Assembly: GCA_047620505.1 (NCBI GenBank)
Contig: JBLHKS010000001.1
Span: 1-64,000, forward strand
From: JBLHKS01 sp047620505
Lineage (GTDB): Bacteria; Verrucomicrobiota; Verrucomicrobiia; Verrucomicrobiales; DEV007
Direction: 5' to 3'
Length of the DNA: 64,000 nt
This document shows positions 35,676-44,535 of this stretch, piece by piece; within the stretch, counting starts at the first letter, position 1, and each line of letters starts with the position of its first letter. Under the pieces are notes generated by a model. That model was not told where the DNA came from. It saw only the letters and a program-made list of their open reading frames with translations, and did not search any database. Made by a program: the position numbers and the translations under genes.

Positions 35676-38600
35676 ATGATGACTATGAACCGAGTCGGCT
35701 TCCTGTTGGCCTTTTTCCTCGCTGCGTTTGCCGCAAACGCTCAGGAGCGCGTCCAGGAGGGCTTGATCGCGCTCTACGATTTTAAATCTGAGAGCGGAAA
35801 TGTGGTCGAAGATCGCTCCGGCGCGGGCGATCCTCTCAACCTGAAAATTGCAGATCAGAAGGCGGTGCGGCGAACGGCAGGCACCCTGGAAATCCACGAG
35901 CCGACGATCATTCAATCCGATGGGCCGGCGACGAAGATCATCGAATCAATCCGCGGATCTGGTCAGCTGACGATTGAAGCCTGGGTGAAGCCGGCGATTG
36001 CGAATCAGGGCGGGCCAGCTCGAATCGTCACGCTCAGTAAGCACTCGACAGAGCGGAATTTCACGCTTGGCCAGGACGAGGGGCGAGCTGACGCTCGGTT
36101 GCGATCGAGTCGAACGGATCCTAACGGATTGCCTTCGTTGAACGTCGGTGAGCTGCGGGATCAGCTGACTCACCTGGTTTACACCCGCGAAACGGGTGGG
36201 CGAGGCAGGCTCTACGTGAATGGAAAGCAGGTGGGCGAGCGAAACGTTGAGGGCGATTTTGGAAACTGGAACGACGGATTCAAACTCGGGTTGGCGAACG
36301 AGTTCACCCGCGATCGGCCCTGGGAAGGCACGTATTTTCTCGTCGCGATTTACGCTCGTGAATTGGAGCCAGACGAAGTCGCGTTGCACTTCAAACTTGG
36401 CGCGGGTGCCAAGCAGAAGCCCGGGCAGCTGCTGGCGAAACCGGAGCCGGCTGCGAGTCCGAAAAATCGTGCCGACAGTCTCGAGGCGCTTTACGATTTC
36501 AACGGTGACGGCGATGTTGTGCGAGACGTTTCCGGGGCAGGGGAGCCAATCAATTTGAAGATCGAAAATATGGGCGGTGTTCGTCGTGAGCCGGGTTCTC
36601 TCGAAATTCGCGGCGAGACGAAGATCCGTTCCGAAAGGCCGGCGACTCGCTTGGCCAGCGCGCTGCGCAACTCGAACGAGGTGACGATCGAAGCCTGGGT
36701 GAAACCGGCGACGCTGAAGCAGGAAGGTCCAGCCCGAATCGTTACCTTGAGTCAAGACGCCAACGGTCGAAATTTCACAATGGGTCAGGAAAATGATCAG
36801 CTCGACGTTCGCTTTCGAACTACGAAAACCAACACGCAGGGGCAGCCCTCGCTCGCCTCGCCGCGCCAAAGTTTGACGACGGAGCTCACCCACATCGTCT
36901 ACGCTCGCGCTCGAAGCGGACAAACCCGGATTTACCTGAATGGCAAGCAGAGCGCGAACGGTTCATCGGGCGGCGATCTGGGAAACTGGGATGAGAGTTT
37001 TCACCTCGCGCTTGGAAATGAGATGAGCGGCAGTCGGCTTTGGAAAGGCGTTTATCATCACGTCGCGATCTACAGTCGGTCGCTTTCGGCTGAGGAAGTC
37101 AGTTTGCATTTCGAGGCCGGGCCCGGTGCGCAGACCGAAGAACTTCTCGCGGAGCGGCGAGCAGCTGCTAACGCGAAACTCTTCGAAACCCGGATCGCGC
37201 CGCTTTTGGCCGACAACTGTCTGGAGTGTCACGACTCGGCTAATCGAAAGGGTAAGCTCGATTTGTCGCTCAAGGATTCGGCCTTCGCAAAGGCGATCAA
37301 ACCTGGAAACTCGGCCGGAAGTCCGCTTTGGGAATCGGTCGAGCACGACGAAATGCCGGAAGAGCGCGACCCGCTGACGGATGAAGAAAAGCAGCTCTTG
37401 CGCGAGTGGATCGACGGCGGCGCAACCTGGACGCTAGCTCAAATCGATCCCGCAGTTTACGAGCGCGGCGGTCACGGCGGCGATATCTGGGTCCAGCGGC
37501 TTACCGTCGGCGAGTACATTGAAACGGTGCGTGCCGCTGTCGGTGTCGACATCGGAAAAGAGGCGCGACATCTCCTTCCGCCGGATCTCCGCGCGGACGG
37601 TTTCAGCAATACGGCTTACAATTTGACGGTAGACCTCAAGCATGTCGACGCGTATGCTCAGCTGGCGAGATTGATCGTTAGCAAGATGGACGTCGATGGA
37701 TTCTCAAAGCCGTTTCGCCCGACTCGCGGGGACAACGATGACCGAACTCGCGGCTTCGTTTCGAATCTCGGAAAATGGATGCTGCGCGGTCCGCTGAATC
37801 GGGACGAGATCGATATTTTCAGTGGAATTGAGACCGCGGTGAACAGCACCGGAGGCGATTTCGAAGAGTCGGCCAGCTACATTCTCGAAGCGATGCTTCA
37901 GGCTCCGCGATTCATTTATCGGATCGAAAATCAGTACAGCAGCCCGAGTCCTCACGAACTCGCTTCGCGTCTGAGTTATATCATTTGGGGAGGCCCGCCC
38001 GACCAGCAGCTGCTGGACGCAGCCGATCAGGGACGTCTGGATATTGAGTCTCAAACTCGCAGAATGCTGGGTGACAAGCGCGCCGTCGAGCGCTCGCTTC
38101 AGTTTGCGAGCGAGTGGCTTAATCTCAGTCGCCTCCAGAATCTAACGCCGAATACGAAGAAGTTTCCGAACTGGAATGCGGATCTCGCCGACGACATGCG
38201 CGATGAAACTCTTGCCTATTTCCAGCATGTTGTCTGGGATCAGAAACAGCCGATGGCGGACTTGCTCAACGCCCAGACTGTCTTCGCGACTCCGCGTTTG
38301 GCCGAGCACTACGGTTTGAAAGTCGGCAAGGGCGACGGTCTCGTTCAACAGGATGTGGCGGGCGTCCCGGGCCGCGGCGGGCTGCTGACTCAAGGCAGCG
38401 TGCTTACGATCGGCGGCGACGAAGCCTCGATGGTCGCGCGCGGTTTGTTCGTGCTTCATGATCTCTTGCGCGGAGTCGTCAAGGACCCGCCGCCATGCGT
38501 TGACGTCACTCCGATTCCGACGAAAGAAGGCCGAACTCAGCGCCTGATGGCGGAGGCGAGGATCGCTGACAAAAGCTGCGGCGGCTGCCACAGCAAATTC

Positions 38601-38966
38601 GAGCCGCTGGCTTTTGGCTTGGAAAAATTCAACGGCATCGGGGTTTGGCGCGAGACCGACGAGCATGGAAACGCGCTTCGCGAGGATGGCGAAATTCTTC
38701 TGCCCGGCACGGGTGAGCCGATTGCCTATCGAACCTCAGCCGAGCTGATGGACCTGCTCGCTGGGAGTGATCGCGTTCGCGAATCGATCGTCTGGAAGTT
38801 GGCTCAGTTTTCCCTTGGTCGCCCGCTCGGAGCGGCGGACGCAAGCGAAGTGACGCGGGTTCACCAGGATGCTCAGAAGAGCGGCGGAACTTATTCTGAC
38901 ATCGTCACGGCTCTTGTTTTGAGCGACTTGGTCGTGGAAACGAAGATTGCGGTCGAGCGCGACTGA
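35676..38966 (+). CDS. Secreted LamG-LamG-cytochrome c-DUF1592/DUF1588-type protein
   Basis: The 1,096-residue protein has a signal peptide (F-L-L-A-F-F-L-A-A-F-A-A-N-A-Q). Two LamG/concanavalin-like domains of about 220 residues follow, which are clear duplicates: both contain L-Y-D-F, then I-E-A-W-V-K-P-A, R-I-V-T-L-S, N-F-T-x-G-Q and L-Y/Y-L-N-G-K-Q. A cytochrome c-like segment with one haem motif (C-L-E-C-H-D near residue 512) comes next. The C-terminal half has planctomycete-type DUF1587/1592/1588/1585 features, including A-P-R-F-I-Y-R-I, K-S-C-G-G-C-H-S-K-F-E-P-L-A-F-G-L-E and V-W-K-L-A-Q-F-S-L-G-R. This is a PVC hallmark family of unknown biochemical role, possibly electron transfer linked to polysaccharide use. 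Confidence 0.9.
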   Translation: MMTMNRVGFLLAFFLAAFAANAQERVQEGLIALYDFKSESGNVVEDRSGAGDPLNLKIADQKAVRRTAGTLEIHEPTIIQSDGPATKIIESIRGSGQLTIEAWVKPAIANQGGPARIVTLSKHSTERNFTLGQDEGRADARLRSSRTDPNGLPSLNVGELRDQLTHLVYTRETGGRGRLYVNGKQVGERNVEGDFGNWNDGFKLGLANEFTRDRPWEGTYFLVAIYARELEPDEVALHFKLGAGAKQKPGQLLAKPEPAASPKNRADSLEALYDFNGDGDVVRDVSGAGEPINLKIENMGGVRREPGSLEIRGETKIRSERPATRLASALRNSNEVTIEAWVKPATLKQEGPARIVTLSQDANGRNFTMGQENDQLDVRFRTTKTNTQGQPSLASPRQSLTTELTHIVYARARSGQTRIYLNGKQSANGSSGGDLGNWDESFHLALGNEMSGSRLWKGVYHHVAIYSRSLSAEEVSLHFEAGPGAQTEELLAERRAAANAKLFETRIAPLLADNCLECHDSANRKGKLDLSLKDSAFAKAIKPGNSAGSPLWESVEHDEMPEERDPLTDEEKQLLREWIDGGATWTLAQIDPAVYERGGHGGDIWVQRLTVGEYIETVRAAVGVDIGKEARHLLPPDLRADGFSNTAYNLTVDLKHVDAYAQLARLIVSKMDVDGFSKPFRPTRGDNDDRTRGFVSNLGKWMLRGPLNRDEIDIFSGIETAVNSTGGDFEESASYILEAMLQAPRFIYRIENQYSSPSPHELASRLSYIIWGGPPDQQLLDAADQGRLDIESQTRRMLGDKRAVERSLQFASEWLNLSRLQNLTPNTKKFPNWNADLADDMRDETLAYFQHVVWDQKQPMADLLNAQTVFATPRLAEHYGLKVGKGDGLVQQDVAGVPGRGGLLTQGSVLTIGGDEASMVARGLFVLHDLLRGVVKDPPPCVDVTPIPTKEGRTQRLMAEARIADKSCGGCHSKFEPLAFGLEKFNGIGVWRETDEHGNALREDGEILLPGTGEPIAYRTSAELMDLLAGSDRVRESIVWKLAQFSLGRPLGAADASEVTRVHQDAQKSGGTYSDIVTALVLSDLVVETKIAVERD

Positions 38967-39006
38967 TTTTCAGTTGCTGCTTTGTCAGGGTGCGCGATGA
39001 TCCGCG

Positions 39007-39720
39007 ATGGCGCGACCAAAGGCACTGTTGCTCAAATTTCCTGGCACGAATTGCGATGTTGAAACCGCTCGTGCGCTTGATCAAGTCGGATTCGAATCGT
39101 CGGTTCAACCGATCAGCGTGGTCGATCCAGACGAATTGGCCAAGCAGCAGCTGCTGGTGTTTTCCGGTGGCTTCAGTTACGGCGATTACGTCATGGCCGG
39201 GCGGTTGGCGCAGCTGGAAATCGAGCGCAGACTGGGAACGGCGATCCAGGATTTCTACGCGAATGGCGGAAGTCTGCTCGGCATTTGCAACGGCTTCCAG
39301 ATTCTCACGAAGCTGGGAATTTTGCCGGAGGGCAGCCTGATTGAAAACCGCAGTGGACGATTCGTTTGCCGTTGGACCGGTTTGGAAAAACAGAGCAGCA
39401 ACAACGCATTTCTCCAAAACCTGCCTGACCAGTTCGAGTTGCCGGTGGCGCACGCTGAAGGCCGGATGGTCACGCCGAGTGCGGAGTCCGCCGAAGAGCA
39501 TTTCGCGAAAGGGCACGTCGCCCTGACCTACTCAGAAAACTTCAACGGAAGCGAACGCGCGATCGCAGGATTGCAGGATGAAGCCGGGCGCGTTCTGGGG
39601 CTGATGCCGCATCCAGAGCGGTTCACGGATCGGCGTCATCACTACGATCCGGACTGGAACGGTGCTGAGCACGGTTGGGGACGATATTTGTTTGAGTCGA
39701 TTTATCAAAACCTGTCGTGA
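39007..39720 (+). CDS. purQ: Phosphoribosylformylglycinamidine synthase subunit PurQ
   Basis: The 237-residue glutaminase subunit supplies ammonia to PurL in the fourth step of purine synthesis. It shows the class I amidotransferase nucleophile G-I-C-N-G-F-Q near residue 95. The PurQ signatures K-F-P-G-T-N-C-D and F-S-G-G-F-S-Y-G-D-Y are present, as is the catalytic H-P-E in L-M-P-H-P-E-R-F. No purL or purS is adjacent. A palindrome copy at 39146-39155 encodes K-Q-Q-L-L-V-F, two residues before the conserved S-G-G-F-S-Y-G-D. Confidence 0.96.
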   Translation: MARPKALLLKFPGTNCDVETARALDQVGFESSVQPISVVDPDELAKQQLLVFSGGFSYGDYVMAGRLAQLEIERRLGTAIQDFYANGGSLLGICNGFQILTKLGILPEGSLIENRSGRFVCRWTGLEKQSSNNAFLQNLPDQFELPVAHAEGRMVTPSAESAEEHFAKGHVALTYSENFNGSERAIAGLQDEAGRVLGLMPHPERFTDRRHHYDPDWNGAEHGWGRYLFESIYQNLS

Positions 39721-39760
39721 TTGTCATTTGAGATCGCCATCGTGCGAGCGAGGTTTGAGA

Positions 39761-40216
39761 ATGAAACGATTCGTTCAAGCTGGTTGCGCAGTTGCCGTCG
39801 CATTTTTGCTCAATTCATGTGTTAGCGGTCCAACGGCGGACGTTCATGTCAAAGCCGGTGCCGACCTTGGCTGGTACGACATGGTCTTCGTGATGGCGGA
39901 ATCGGATTGGATCGCGAATCACACGATAACAGGTTTGCTGATTCAGGAGCTTCAAAGACGGCGCTACTCTGTCAAAATCGGGCAGGTTCCAGAAGAGGCC
40001 TACGCTCGGGCGCTCATGCTTAAGATCGACAGTGCGGGCGCGAAAAATGAATCTGGTGAGGGGCCGACAAACCGGCTGAAGCAACTGAGATTTCGCCTGC
40101 GGCAATTTCATGATGGCGATCTGGCCACGGTGGTCTATTCAGGGGCGACGCTGGATCCGATCGGGCAGAAAGAGTTAGTCAGGCAGATTGCGGACGAGAT
40201 TTTTGGAGCACGTTAG
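39761..40216 (+). CDS. Small lipoprotein of unknown function
   Basis: From ATG 39761 the protein is 151 residues with a lipoprotein-type signal (M-K-R-F-V-Q-A-G-C-A-V-A-V-A-F-L-L-N-S-C). The mature part begins C-V-S-G-P-T-A-D-V and contains a mixed alpha/beta region with L-L-I-Q-E-L-Q-R-R-R-Y. The frame is open upstream to 39662 inside purQ, but the signal peptide and the upstream GAG-rich sequence support 39761. No family is recognised. It could be membrane-anchored and part of a short plus-strand run with the next ORF. Confidence 0.7.
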   Translation: MKRFVQAGCAVAVAFLLNSCVSGPTADVHVKAGADLGWYDMVFVMAESDWIANHTITGLLIQELQRRRYSVKIGQVPEEAYARALMLKIDSAGAKNESGEGPTNRLKQLRFRLRQFHDGDLATVVYSGATLDPIGQKELVRQIADEIFGAR

Positions 40217-40227
40217 GCATCAGTTCG

Positions 40228-40665
40228 ATGGCTTGGCAGAAGGTTCGAGGCGTGCTGGTGCAGGGACATCGAGTCGCGTCGGGGCTTGGTGGCGACACAC
40301 GATTTCCGGGAGGTACGCTGGCTCTCCAACGGCCGCATTTTGCTGAGCGTGGACTCGATTTATCGATATTTTTTCATGGGACGCTGAATATCTCGATCGC
40401 GCCAAAGCAGTTTCGGGTGGTTGAAGCGCCGCGGACGTTTCGCAATGTGAAGTGGGCCGCTGAGGAACCTTCTGAAGATTTTTCGTTCTTCGACTGCCGA
40501 GTCGAGGGCCGGAAAGGTCTGATTTACTACCCGCATCCCGAAACTAAGCCGGAACATTTTCAACCGCCAGACGTGCTTGAAATTCTAACGTCCGAAATCC
40601 CAAATCTTAGCTATGCGGATGAACTGGCGGTCGAAATTCCGATTCAGCAGCTGCTGATCGAGTGA
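40228..40665 (+). CDS. Hypothetical protein with riboflavin-kinase-like beta-barrel pattern
   Basis: The 145-residue protein reads V-R-G-V-L-V-Q-G-H-R-V-A-S-G, then F-P-G-G-T-L-A-L-Q, I-F-F-H-G-T-L-N-I-S-I-A-P and E-D-F-S-F-F-D-C-R-V-E-G. The G-x-V-x-x-G ... G-T-L-N-V/I-x-I pattern resembles the six-stranded barrel of CTP-dependent archaeal riboflavin kinases, but this is motif similarity only. I believe close relatives exist as uncharacterised proteins in cyanobacteria. A palindrome copy supplies the C-terminal I-Q-Q-L-L-I-E. It ends 4 bases before the convergent amidotransferase gene. Confidence 0.7.
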   Translation: MAWQKVRGVLVQGHRVASGLGGDTRFPGGTLALQRPHFAERGLDLSIFFHGTLNISIAPKQFRVVEAPRTFRNVKWAAEEPSEDFSFFDCRVEGRKGLIYYPHPETKPEHFQPPDVLEILTSEIPNLSYADELAVEIPIQQLLIE

Positions 40666-40669
40666 GCTG

Positions 40670-41254
40670 TTAGGACTCGGTCAAGCGGAGAAAGTTGGCG
40701 ATGAGTCGTCGGCCGGGTTCTCCAGAAACTTCGGGATGGAATTGAACTCCGTAGCGTTTCGCTTCGTCGTTGGTCATAATCTCGACTTCGTAATGAGCCG
40801 AAGTTCCAAGAATTTGAAAGCCGTCAGGCCGAGTGACGCCTTCGCAGTGATCTTCAGCGAAGACGGTTCCAGATTCGATGCCCGCCAAAAGCGGATGCGG
40901 CTTGGAAATCTGGATCGCATCAGCTTCGCGCCGCTCAGGTCCGCGCTGAATTTCGGCACCGGCCTGCAAAGCGAGCGCCTGATGGCCGAGACAGATTCCA
41001 AAGATCGGGAGTTCGACTGACTTCAGCCAGACAAATCGATTCCGAAGCTCAGCTGCCGCAATTGGATCTGCGTCCGTGAAAAGAAGGGGGCCACCTGAAA
41101 TGATCACGGCCAAACAATCCTGCAAATCGGACGTCGAGATTTCAGCGAGGTGTTTTCTTTTCGTCTTCCATCCCTCGCTGCTGACGATCGCTTCGAGATT
41201 ATCGACTTTTGCGCTTCCACAGTCGACGATCAGAGTAGTTTTGGGGGCAACCAT
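40670..41254 (-). CDS. Class I glutamine amidotransferase domain protein
   Basis: The 194-residue standalone glutaminase has the catalytic triad: nucleophile in F-G-I-C-L-G-H-Q-A-L (near residue 89) and H-x-E in V-Q-F-H-P-E-V-S. It most resembles the glutaminase domain of GMP synthase or anthranilate synthase component II (V-D-C-G-S-A-K-V-D-N-L-E; S-A-H-Y-E-V). A free-standing GMP-synthase-type subunit without its synthase partner is usual in archaea and rarer in bacteria, so a different acceptor enzyme is possible. It diverges from tag across 90 bases. Confidence 0.85.
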   Translation of the reverse strand: MVAPKTTLIVDCGSAKVDNLEAIVSSEGWKTKRKHLAEISTSDLQDCLAVIISGGPLLFTDADPIAAAELRNRFVWLKSVELPIFGICLGHQALALQAGAEIQRGPERREADAIQISKPHPLLAGIESGTVFAEDHCEGVTRPDGFQILGTSAHYEVEIMTNDEAKRYGVQFHPEVSGEPGRRLIANFLRLTES

Positions 41255-41344
41255 TTAACAGAATGCTCACCGCAACTGCTGAAGCAAGTTGGATCGCCCG
41301 CGACCAAATTTTGCGCGGGCGGGTGTCCGCGTTTACCGATCGAT

Positions 41345-41986
41345 ATGAGCGAAATTCCGAAGGACGGATTGAACGTCGGAGCCGACGAAGTTGCGCGTTG
41401 CTGGTGGTGCGGTGGTCATGACGACTATCTTGATTACCACGACAACGAATGGGGCCGGCCGGTTGTCGATGACCAGCGACTCTTTGAGAAAATCTGCCTC
41501 GAAGGCTTTCAGTCCGGACTTAGCTGGCTGACGATTTTGCGTAAGCGCGAAAATTTCCGCGAGGCGTTTGCGAGCTTCGATTTTCGGGAAGTCGCGAAAT
41601 TCGGCGGGTCGGAAGTCCAGCAGCTGCTGGAGAATGCCGGGATCGTCCGTCATCGGAAAAAGATCGAATCGACCATCAATAACGCAAAACGGGCGTGCGA
41701 GTTGGTTGACGAATTTGGCTCGCTAGCGGTCTATTTTTGGAGCTGGGAGCCGAATTCGAAGGCGCGTCCGAAGACACTCGCGCTCAAACAGCTCCTCGAT
41801 TTGAACAAATCGCCCGAGTCAATCGCGCTGAGCAAAGATCTCAAGAAGCGCGGCTGGAGTTTCATCGGGCCGACTACGGCATACGCGTTCATGCAGGCCA
41901 TGGGGTTGGTGAACGATCATCTTGAAGGTTGTGAATTCCGCTCGGCGATTGAGGCAGAGAGAAGTTCGTTCAAACGTCCTCGTTGA
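41345..41986 (+). CDS. tag: DNA-3-methyladenine glycosylase I
   Basis: The 213-residue protein excises 3-methyladenine from alkylated DNA. It has the Tag zinc site formed by the Cys in R-C-W-W-C-G, the His in Y-L-D-Y-H-D-N-E-W-G, and the C-terminal H-L-E-G-C. Family segments E-G-F-Q-S-G-L-S-W-L-T-I-L-R-K-R, I-V-R-H-R-K-K-I and G-W-S-F-I-G-P-T-T-A-Y-A-F-M-Q-A are all present. The frame is open from 41150, but M-S-E-I-P at 41345 gives the family length. A palindrome copy encodes V-Q-Q-L-L-E-N-A-G, next to the helix that enters the active-site region. Confidence 0.96.
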   Translation: MSEIPKDGLNVGADEVARCWWCGGHDDYLDYHDNEWGRPVVDDQRLFEKICLEGFQSGLSWLTILRKRENFREAFASFDFREVAKFGGSEVQQLLENAGIVRHRKKIESTINNAKRACELVDEFGSLAVYFWSWEPNSKARPKTLALKQLLDLNKSPESIALSKDLKKRGWSFIGPTTAYAFMQAMGLVNDHLEGCEFRSAIEAERSSFKRPR

Positions 41987-42027
41987 AAGTTGTTGGACCC
42001 GGAAGAAATCTCGGCAAACTGCACGCC

Positions 42028-42789
42028 GTGTCAGCCAAACGATTCGAAGGAAAAACAGTTCTCATTACCGGCGCGGGTTCCGGAATTGGTGAAGGAATGG
42101 CGCGTGGATTCGCCGGAGAAGGTGCTCATGTGATCGTGTTAGATCGAGATGAAGAGCTCGCCGCGAAAATTGCGGGTGAAATCGGCGGAGAGGCGGCCGT
42201 TTGCGACGTTTCGGACCACGAAGCAGTGCGCGAGGCGTTTGAGCAGCTGCTGGCGGATCGCAAGTTGGATGTGCTGGTCAACAACGCCGGAATCGCGCAC
42301 GTCGGTTCGATCGAAACGACATCGGAATCGGACTTCGATCGCGTATTTTCGGTTAACGTTAAGGGTGTCTACAACTGCCTCCACGCTGCGGTTCCTTACA
42401 TGGTCAAAGCGGAGGAGGGAGTGATTCTCAACCTCGCATCGATTGCCGCGAAGGTGGGGCTCGATGATCGGTTTGCCTATTCGGCGAGCAAAGGCGCTGT
42501 TTATACGATGACTCTTTCGGTCGCTCGTGACCTGCTCGATAAGAATATTCGCTGCAACTGCATTTGCCCGGCGCGGGTTCACACGCCGTTCGTCGACGGC
42601 TACATCAAAGCGAACTACCCGGGCCAGGAAGAGGAGATGTTCGAGAAGCTGTCCAAAACGCAGCCGATCGGCAGGATGGCGAAGCCTGAAGAAATCGCGA
42701 AACTGGCGACTTATCTTTGTTCAGACGACGCCAGTTTTGTCACGGGTCAGGCTTGGGACATCGACGGCGGCTACATGATGATCCGCTAA
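42028..42789 (+). CDS. Short-chain dehydrogenase/reductase (SDR)
   Basis: The 253-residue classical SDR shows the cofactor motif T-G-A-G-S-G-I-G, then D-V-S-D-H, N-N-A-G-I-A-H and the catalytic Y-S-A-S-K. The C-terminal part G-Q-A-W-D-I-D-G-G-Y-M matches glucose/ribitol or 3-oxoacyl-type dehydrogenases, so NAD(P)-dependent oxidation of a sugar or hydroxyacid is likely. GTG 42028 is chosen; a TTG at 41983 overlapping the tag stop would add 15 residues. The stop overlaps the convergent cimA stop by four bases. Confidence 0.92.
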   Translation: MSAKRFEGKTVLITGAGSGIGEGMARGFAGEGAHVIVLDRDEELAAKIAGEIGGEAAVCDVSDHEAVREAFEQLLADRKLDVLVNNAGIAHVGSIETTSESDFDRVFSVNVKGVYNCLHAAVPYMVKAEEGVILNLASIAAKVGLDDRFAYSASKGAVYTMTLSVARDLLDKNIRCNCICPARVHTPFVDGYIKANYPGQEEEMFEKLSKTQPIGRMAKPEEIAKLATYLCSDDASFVTGQAWDIDGGYMMIR

Positions 42790-44357
42790 CTCTTGAGCAA
42801 GTAATATTCGACGCTGTCGACCAACGCCTGCCAGCTGGCGCGGATGATATTGAAGGAGACTCCGACAGTGCTCCACTCAATATTTCCGTCGCTGCTGTCG
42901 ATCAATACTCGGGTTTTTGCTGCGCTTCCAAGCTGGCTATCGCTGATTCTGACTCGGTAGTCAGTCAGCTTGATATCTGCGATTTGTGGGTAGTGGGGCA
43001 ACAGGGCCTTTCGCAAGGCACCGTCGAGTGCATTGATAGGGCCGTCACCATCAGCGGCGGTGTACTGAGTCTGCCCATCGACCTTAAGTTTCACAGTCGC
43101 TGTGCAGGCTTCAAAGCCATCGGCATCGTCATGTGGACGAATCCGATGGAACATGCAGCGATATTCTTCGAGCTCGAAAAGCGGCTTGTAGGTCTTCAAC
43201 GCCTTACGAATCAGAAGTTCAAAACTCGCTTCCGCCGCTTCGAATTCGTAGCCCTCTTTCTCCATCTCTTTGACCTGCTGGAGCAGCCCTATGGCCGTGT
43301 CACTACCCTTTTCAAGCGGATGCCCAAGCTCCTCAGCTTTCATGAGAACGTTGCTCTGACCGCTGAGCTCAGAAATGCTGATCCGCTGCCGGTTCCCAAC
43401 CAGTTCAGGCCGGATGTGTTCGTAACTTTCGCTTAGCTTCTGCACCGCGTTGACGTGCATCCCGCCCTTGTGCGCAAAGGCGGTCGAACCGACAAACGGA
43501 GCTCTCGGATTGTGCGGCACGTTCGCCAATTCTTCGACAAATTGACTAACTTCGTGAAGCCTGGTCAAATCCGGAACGACCGGCATGTTCATCTTCAACT
43601 GAAGGTTTGGAATCAAAGTCGTCAGGTTGCAATTCCCGATCCGCTCGCCGTAGCCGTTCATTGTGCCTTGAACCTGGACGGAACCCGCGCGGATTGACGC
43701 TAACGCATTTGCTGCTCCAAAACCCGCGTCATCGTGGGTGTGAATCCCGACCGGAATCAGCAGCTGCTCACGAACGAATTCGGTGATTTCGGCAACTTCG
43801 TGCGGAAGCGTGCCGCCGTTTGTATCGCAGAGAACGACGATGTCAGCTCCCCCGCGTTTCGCTGCCTCGAGCGTTCCCATTGCATGCTCTGGATCATCTT
43901 TGTAGCCGTCGAAAAAGTGCTCGGCATCATAAACGACTTCTTTGCCCTTATCCTTAAGATAAGCCGTCGTGTCGTAAACCATGTTGCGATTTTCCTCTGC
44001 CGTCGTTCGCAAGACTTTCTCCACGTGAAGCTTCCAGCTCTTACCGAAAAACGTGATCACCGGCGTGTTCGCATCCAGAAGCAGCTGCACTTGGGCGTCC
44101 TCTGAAACTTTAAGGTTTGCGCGCCGCGTGCTGCCAAAAGCGGCGATCTTCGCGTTCGTCCATTCAAGCTTCGCCGCCTCGACGAAAAACGAGACGTCTT
44201 TCGGGTTTGAGCCGGGCCAACCGCCTTCAATGTAGTCGACACCGAAATCATCGAGCTTCTGTGCAATTCGAATCTTATCATTCGAGGAAAATGCGATGCC
44301 AGTTCCCTGGGTTCCGTCTCGCAGGGTGGTATCGTAGATTTTGACGGCTTTGTTCAT
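42786..44357 (-). CDS. cimA: (R)-citramalate synthase
   Basis: The 523-residue enzyme belongs to the DRE-TIM metallolyase family (HMG-CoA lyase-like barrel). It opens K-I-Y-D-T-T-L-R-D-G-T-Q-G, has metal ligands in G-I-H-T-H-D-D-A-G-F-G, and carries a C-terminal LeuA-type regulatory dimer domain. The insertions and length fit the citramalate synthase type that condenses pyruvate and acetyl-CoA to make 2-oxobutyrate for isoleucine. The frame is open to 44435, but M-N-K-A-V-K-I-Y at 44357 is the natural start. C-terminal feedback regulation by isoleucine is a family expectation. Confidence 0.92.
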   Translation of the reverse strand: MNKAVKIYDTTLRDGTQGTGIAFSSNDKIRIAQKLDDFGVDYIEGGWPGSNPKDVSFFVEAAKLEWTNAKIAAFGSTRRANLKVSEDAQVQLLLDANTPVITFFGKSWKLHVEKVLRTTAEENRNMVYDTTAYLKDKGKEVVYDAEHFFDGYKDDPEHAMGTLEAAKRGGADIVVLCDTNGGTLPHEVAEITEFVREQLLIPVGIHTHDDAGFGAANALASIRAGSVQVQGTMNGYGERIGNCNLTTLIPNLQLKMNMPVVPDLTRLHEVSQFVEELANVPHNPRAPFVGSTAFAHKGGMHVNAVQKLSESYEHIRPELVGNRQRISISELSGQSNVLMKAEELGHPLEKGSDTAIGLLQQVKEMEKEGYEFEAAEASFELLIRKALKTYKPLFELEEYRCMFHRIRPHDDADGFEACTATVKLKVDGQTQYTAADGDGPINALDGALRKALLPHYPQIADIKLTDYRVRISDSQLGSAAKTRVLIDSSDGNIEWSTVGVSFNIIRASWQALVDSVEYYLLKS

Positions 44358-44417
44358 AGCTTGAAGAATGCGGTGTTTATCGGGTCGTCGCGAACGCCGG
44401 GAAACAAACGATTTCGG

Positions 44418-44475
44418 CCTCAAGCGTTGAGGCACAACCCGCTCGTCCCGACATTCACATTCGTGAATTGTCGGG
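44418..44475. promoter_or_regulatory. Two stem-loops in the spacer upstream of cimA
   Basis: A small hairpin (CCTCAA-GCG-TTGAGG, 44418-44432) and a longer one (44447-44475, arms CCCGACA-TTCAC and GTGAA-TTGTCGGG with one bulge) lie in the 178-base gap between the TPR gene stop and cimA start. Neither is followed by a clear T-run on the minus strand, so they may be leader structures rather than terminators. Confidence 0.45.
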
Positions 44476-44535
44476 CTAGATAATAATGATGCTGATGCCG
44501 ATGTTGGCTTCGAAAGTCATTGCGGGACGGCAACG

